Assembly (NCBI GenBank): GCA_043774625.1 | Contig: JAYVTG010000007.1 | Coordinates: 20,746 to 84,745, forward strand | DNA from: JAAFIP01 sp043774625 | Lineage (GTDB): Bacteria > Pseudomonadota > Gammaproteobacteria > Burkholderiales > Burkholderiaceae_C | Length of the DNA: 64,000 nucleotides | Direction: 5' to 3' | Part shown: piece after piece, positions 63,004 to 64,000 of the stretch | Layout of the letters: each line of letters starts with the position of its first letter | Numbering within the stretch: the first letter of the stretch is position 1 | Notes under the pieces: model-generated | The model's input: only the letters and a program-made list of their open reading frames with translations | Databases searched by the model: none | Told to the model about the DNA's origin: nothing | Translations under genes and position numbers: made by a program

Positions 63004-63699
63004 TTATACCTCAAGCCATTCTTTGCGAATGTAGGCATCGGCCCGCAGGCTGTCGGGCGTGCCCTGAAACACGATGCTGCCGTGGCCCATAACCAGCGCG
63101 CGGTCAGAAATGGCCATCGCAATCGTCAGCTTTTGTTCAATCAGCAGCACCGATATGCCCTTGGCCTTGAGAGTTTGCAAATACTGACCAACCAGTTCGA
63201 CAATCTTGGGGGCCAAGCCTTCGGTCGGCTCGTCAATGATGATCAAGTCCGGGTCACCCATCAACGTGCGGCAAAGTGTCAGCATTTGTTGCTCACCGCC
63301 CGACAACACGCCCGCCTCAGTATGCTGGCGCTCTAGCAGCCGGGGGAACATGCCGTACATGTCGTCAAACGACCAGCGTGACCCCTTGCCAGAACCTTTT
63401 TGCCCCAGCAACAGGTTTTGATGCACGGTGAGCTTGGGAAAAATATCGCGGTTTTCAGGTACGTAGCCAATACCCAAATGGGCAATCTTGTAGGCTTCCT
63501 TGCCCATGATTTCAGCGTTTTTCCAGCTGATGGAGCCTTGACAATCAACCAGACCCATGATGGCCTTAGCTGTTGTCGAGCGGCCCGAGCCATTACGTCC
63601 CAGCAGCGCCACAATTTCACCGGGCTGCACATCAAATGACACGCCGTGGAGCACGTGGCTTTTGCCGTAAAAGGCGTGAAGGTTTTTGATGGTCAACAT
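63004..63699 (-). CDS. livF: ABC transporter ATPase, LivF type (second system)
   Basis: A 231-aa ATPase with GRNGSGRSTTAKAIMG as Walker A, where the usual lysine before Ser-Thr is replaced by Arg (GSGRST), an unusual change. GYVPENRDIFPKLTVHQN, signature LSGGEQQMLTLCRTLMGDP and Walker B LIIIDEPTEGLAP are intact. It is adjacent to livG with no gap. The arginine may lower ATPase activity. Branched-chain amino acid or aromatic/acyl substrate unknown. Confidence 0.88.
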   Translation of the reverse strand: MLTIKNLHAFYGKSHVLHGVSFDVQPGEIVALLGRNGSGRSTTAKAIMGLVDCQGSISWKNAEIMGKEAYKIAHLGIGYVPENRDIFPKLTVHQNLLLGQKGSGKGSRWSFDDMYGMFPRLLERQHTEAGVLSGGEQQMLTLCRTLMGDPDLIIIDEPTEGLAPKIVELVGQYLQTLKAKGISVLLIEQKLTIAMAISDRALVMGHGSIVFQGTPDSLRADAYIRKEWLEV

Positions 63700-64000
63700 C
63701 TAGTGGCCTCCGGCCTGCTGATCGGCGACGGACGAACCCAAATACGCCTCTTGCACACGCTGATCCGCCCTGACCTTTTCAGGCGTGTCATAGGCAATCA
63801 CTTCGCCGTACACCACCACCGCAATCTTGTCAGCCAGACCAAACACCACGCCCATGTCATGCTCCACGGTCAGCAGGGTTTTACCGACGGTCACGTCCTT
63901 GATGAGTTTGATGAAGCGGCTGGTCTCTGACCGGCTCATGCCAGCAGTTGGCTCATCCAGCAAAATCACGTTGGCACCGCCAGCAATGGTGATGCCAATC
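63700..64000 (-). CDS. livG: ABC transporter ATPase, LivG type (5' end beyond the window)
   Basis: Only the C-terminal about 100 codons are in the window; the frame is open to the end of the sequence. It begins within IGITIAGGANVILLDEPTAG (Walker B), followed by the D-loop MSRSE, the H-loop histidine in LLTVEHDMGVVFGLAD, and the C-terminal family tail (VQEAYLGSS). It belongs to the second liv transporter with the LivF gene that follows directly. Confidence 0.88.
   Translation of the reverse strand, partial: IGITIAGGANVILLDEPTAGMSRSETSRFIKLIKDVTVGKTLLTVEHDMGVVFGLADKIAVVVYGEVIAYDTPEKVRADQRVQEAYLGSSVADQQAGGH

Overview
The window reads as chromosomal DNA of a betaproteobacterium of the Burkholderiales, most likely a member of the Comamonadaceae. 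I base this on the closeness of several proteins to known families (MobA of Comamonas, the box pathway, NagG/NagH-type oxygenase subunits), the tRNA-Leu/tig/clpP/clpX/lon block, moderately high GC and the codon use. This placement is a judgement from the sequence, not a database result.

Layout. 1-1153: end of an HTH regulator and an AbiEii-like nucleotidyltransferase (probable toxin-antitoxin pair). 1140-20350: an aromatic-acid catabolic island with mobA (3-hydroxybenzoate 4-monooxygenase), a BoxR/BzdR-type regulator, then boxC, boxB, boxA, a flavodoxin-like gene, benzoate-CoA ligase, 3-oxoadipyl-CoA thiolase, the two subunits of a Rieske oxygenase of the NagGH/AndAcAd type, and a branched-chain-type ABC uptake system. 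The binding-protein gene of that system is separated from its permease and ATPase genes by a terminator, a ParDE-like toxin-antitoxin pair and a LysE exporter. 20421-26822: a 14-residue lysine-rich ORF, an unusual ABC protein, pobA, an unknown protein, an MFS permease, thymidine kinase and a DUF6806-like protein. 26932-33785: myo-inositol catabolism (iolC-D-E-B with divergent iolG), ending in a broken second dehydrogenase gene. 34015-40516: three tRNAs, lon, clpX, clpP, tig and a fourth tRNA. 40517-41554: a repeat-filled gene desert with a long inverted repeat. 41555-46460: a cupin and an RND efflux pair. 46699-50383: a soluble PAS histidine kinase divergent from a response-regulator/nucleotide-cyclase/Ser-Thr-kinase fusion. 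50474-62823: lipid and acyl-CoA metabolism on the minus strand (SDRs, GST, desaturase, acetyltransferase, thioesterase, acyl-CoA dehydrogenase, thiolase, FadB-like protein) with two decayed genes. 63004-64000: livF and the end of livG of a second ABC transporter.

How the genes work together. Benzoate would be imported, activated to benzoyl-CoA, epoxidised by BoxAB and opened by BoxC, then reach 3-oxoadipyl-CoA and be cleaved by the thiolase. 3- and 4-hydroxybenzoate would go to protocatechuate through MobA and PobA. The semialdehyde dehydrogenase normally needed after BoxC and any protocatechuate ring-cleavage genes are not in this window.

The most striking feature that ordinary annotation does not explain is a dispersed repeat of about 42 bases, with 18 copies found by eye. 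Several copies sit in frame inside protein genes (boxA, benzoate-CoA ligase, livG, GST, acyl-CoA dehydrogenase, and both ends of the RND adaptor). Others form the edges of genes (start, stop, ribosome-binding region). It behaves like the protein-coding palindromic elements known from Rickettsia, but its sequence is different.
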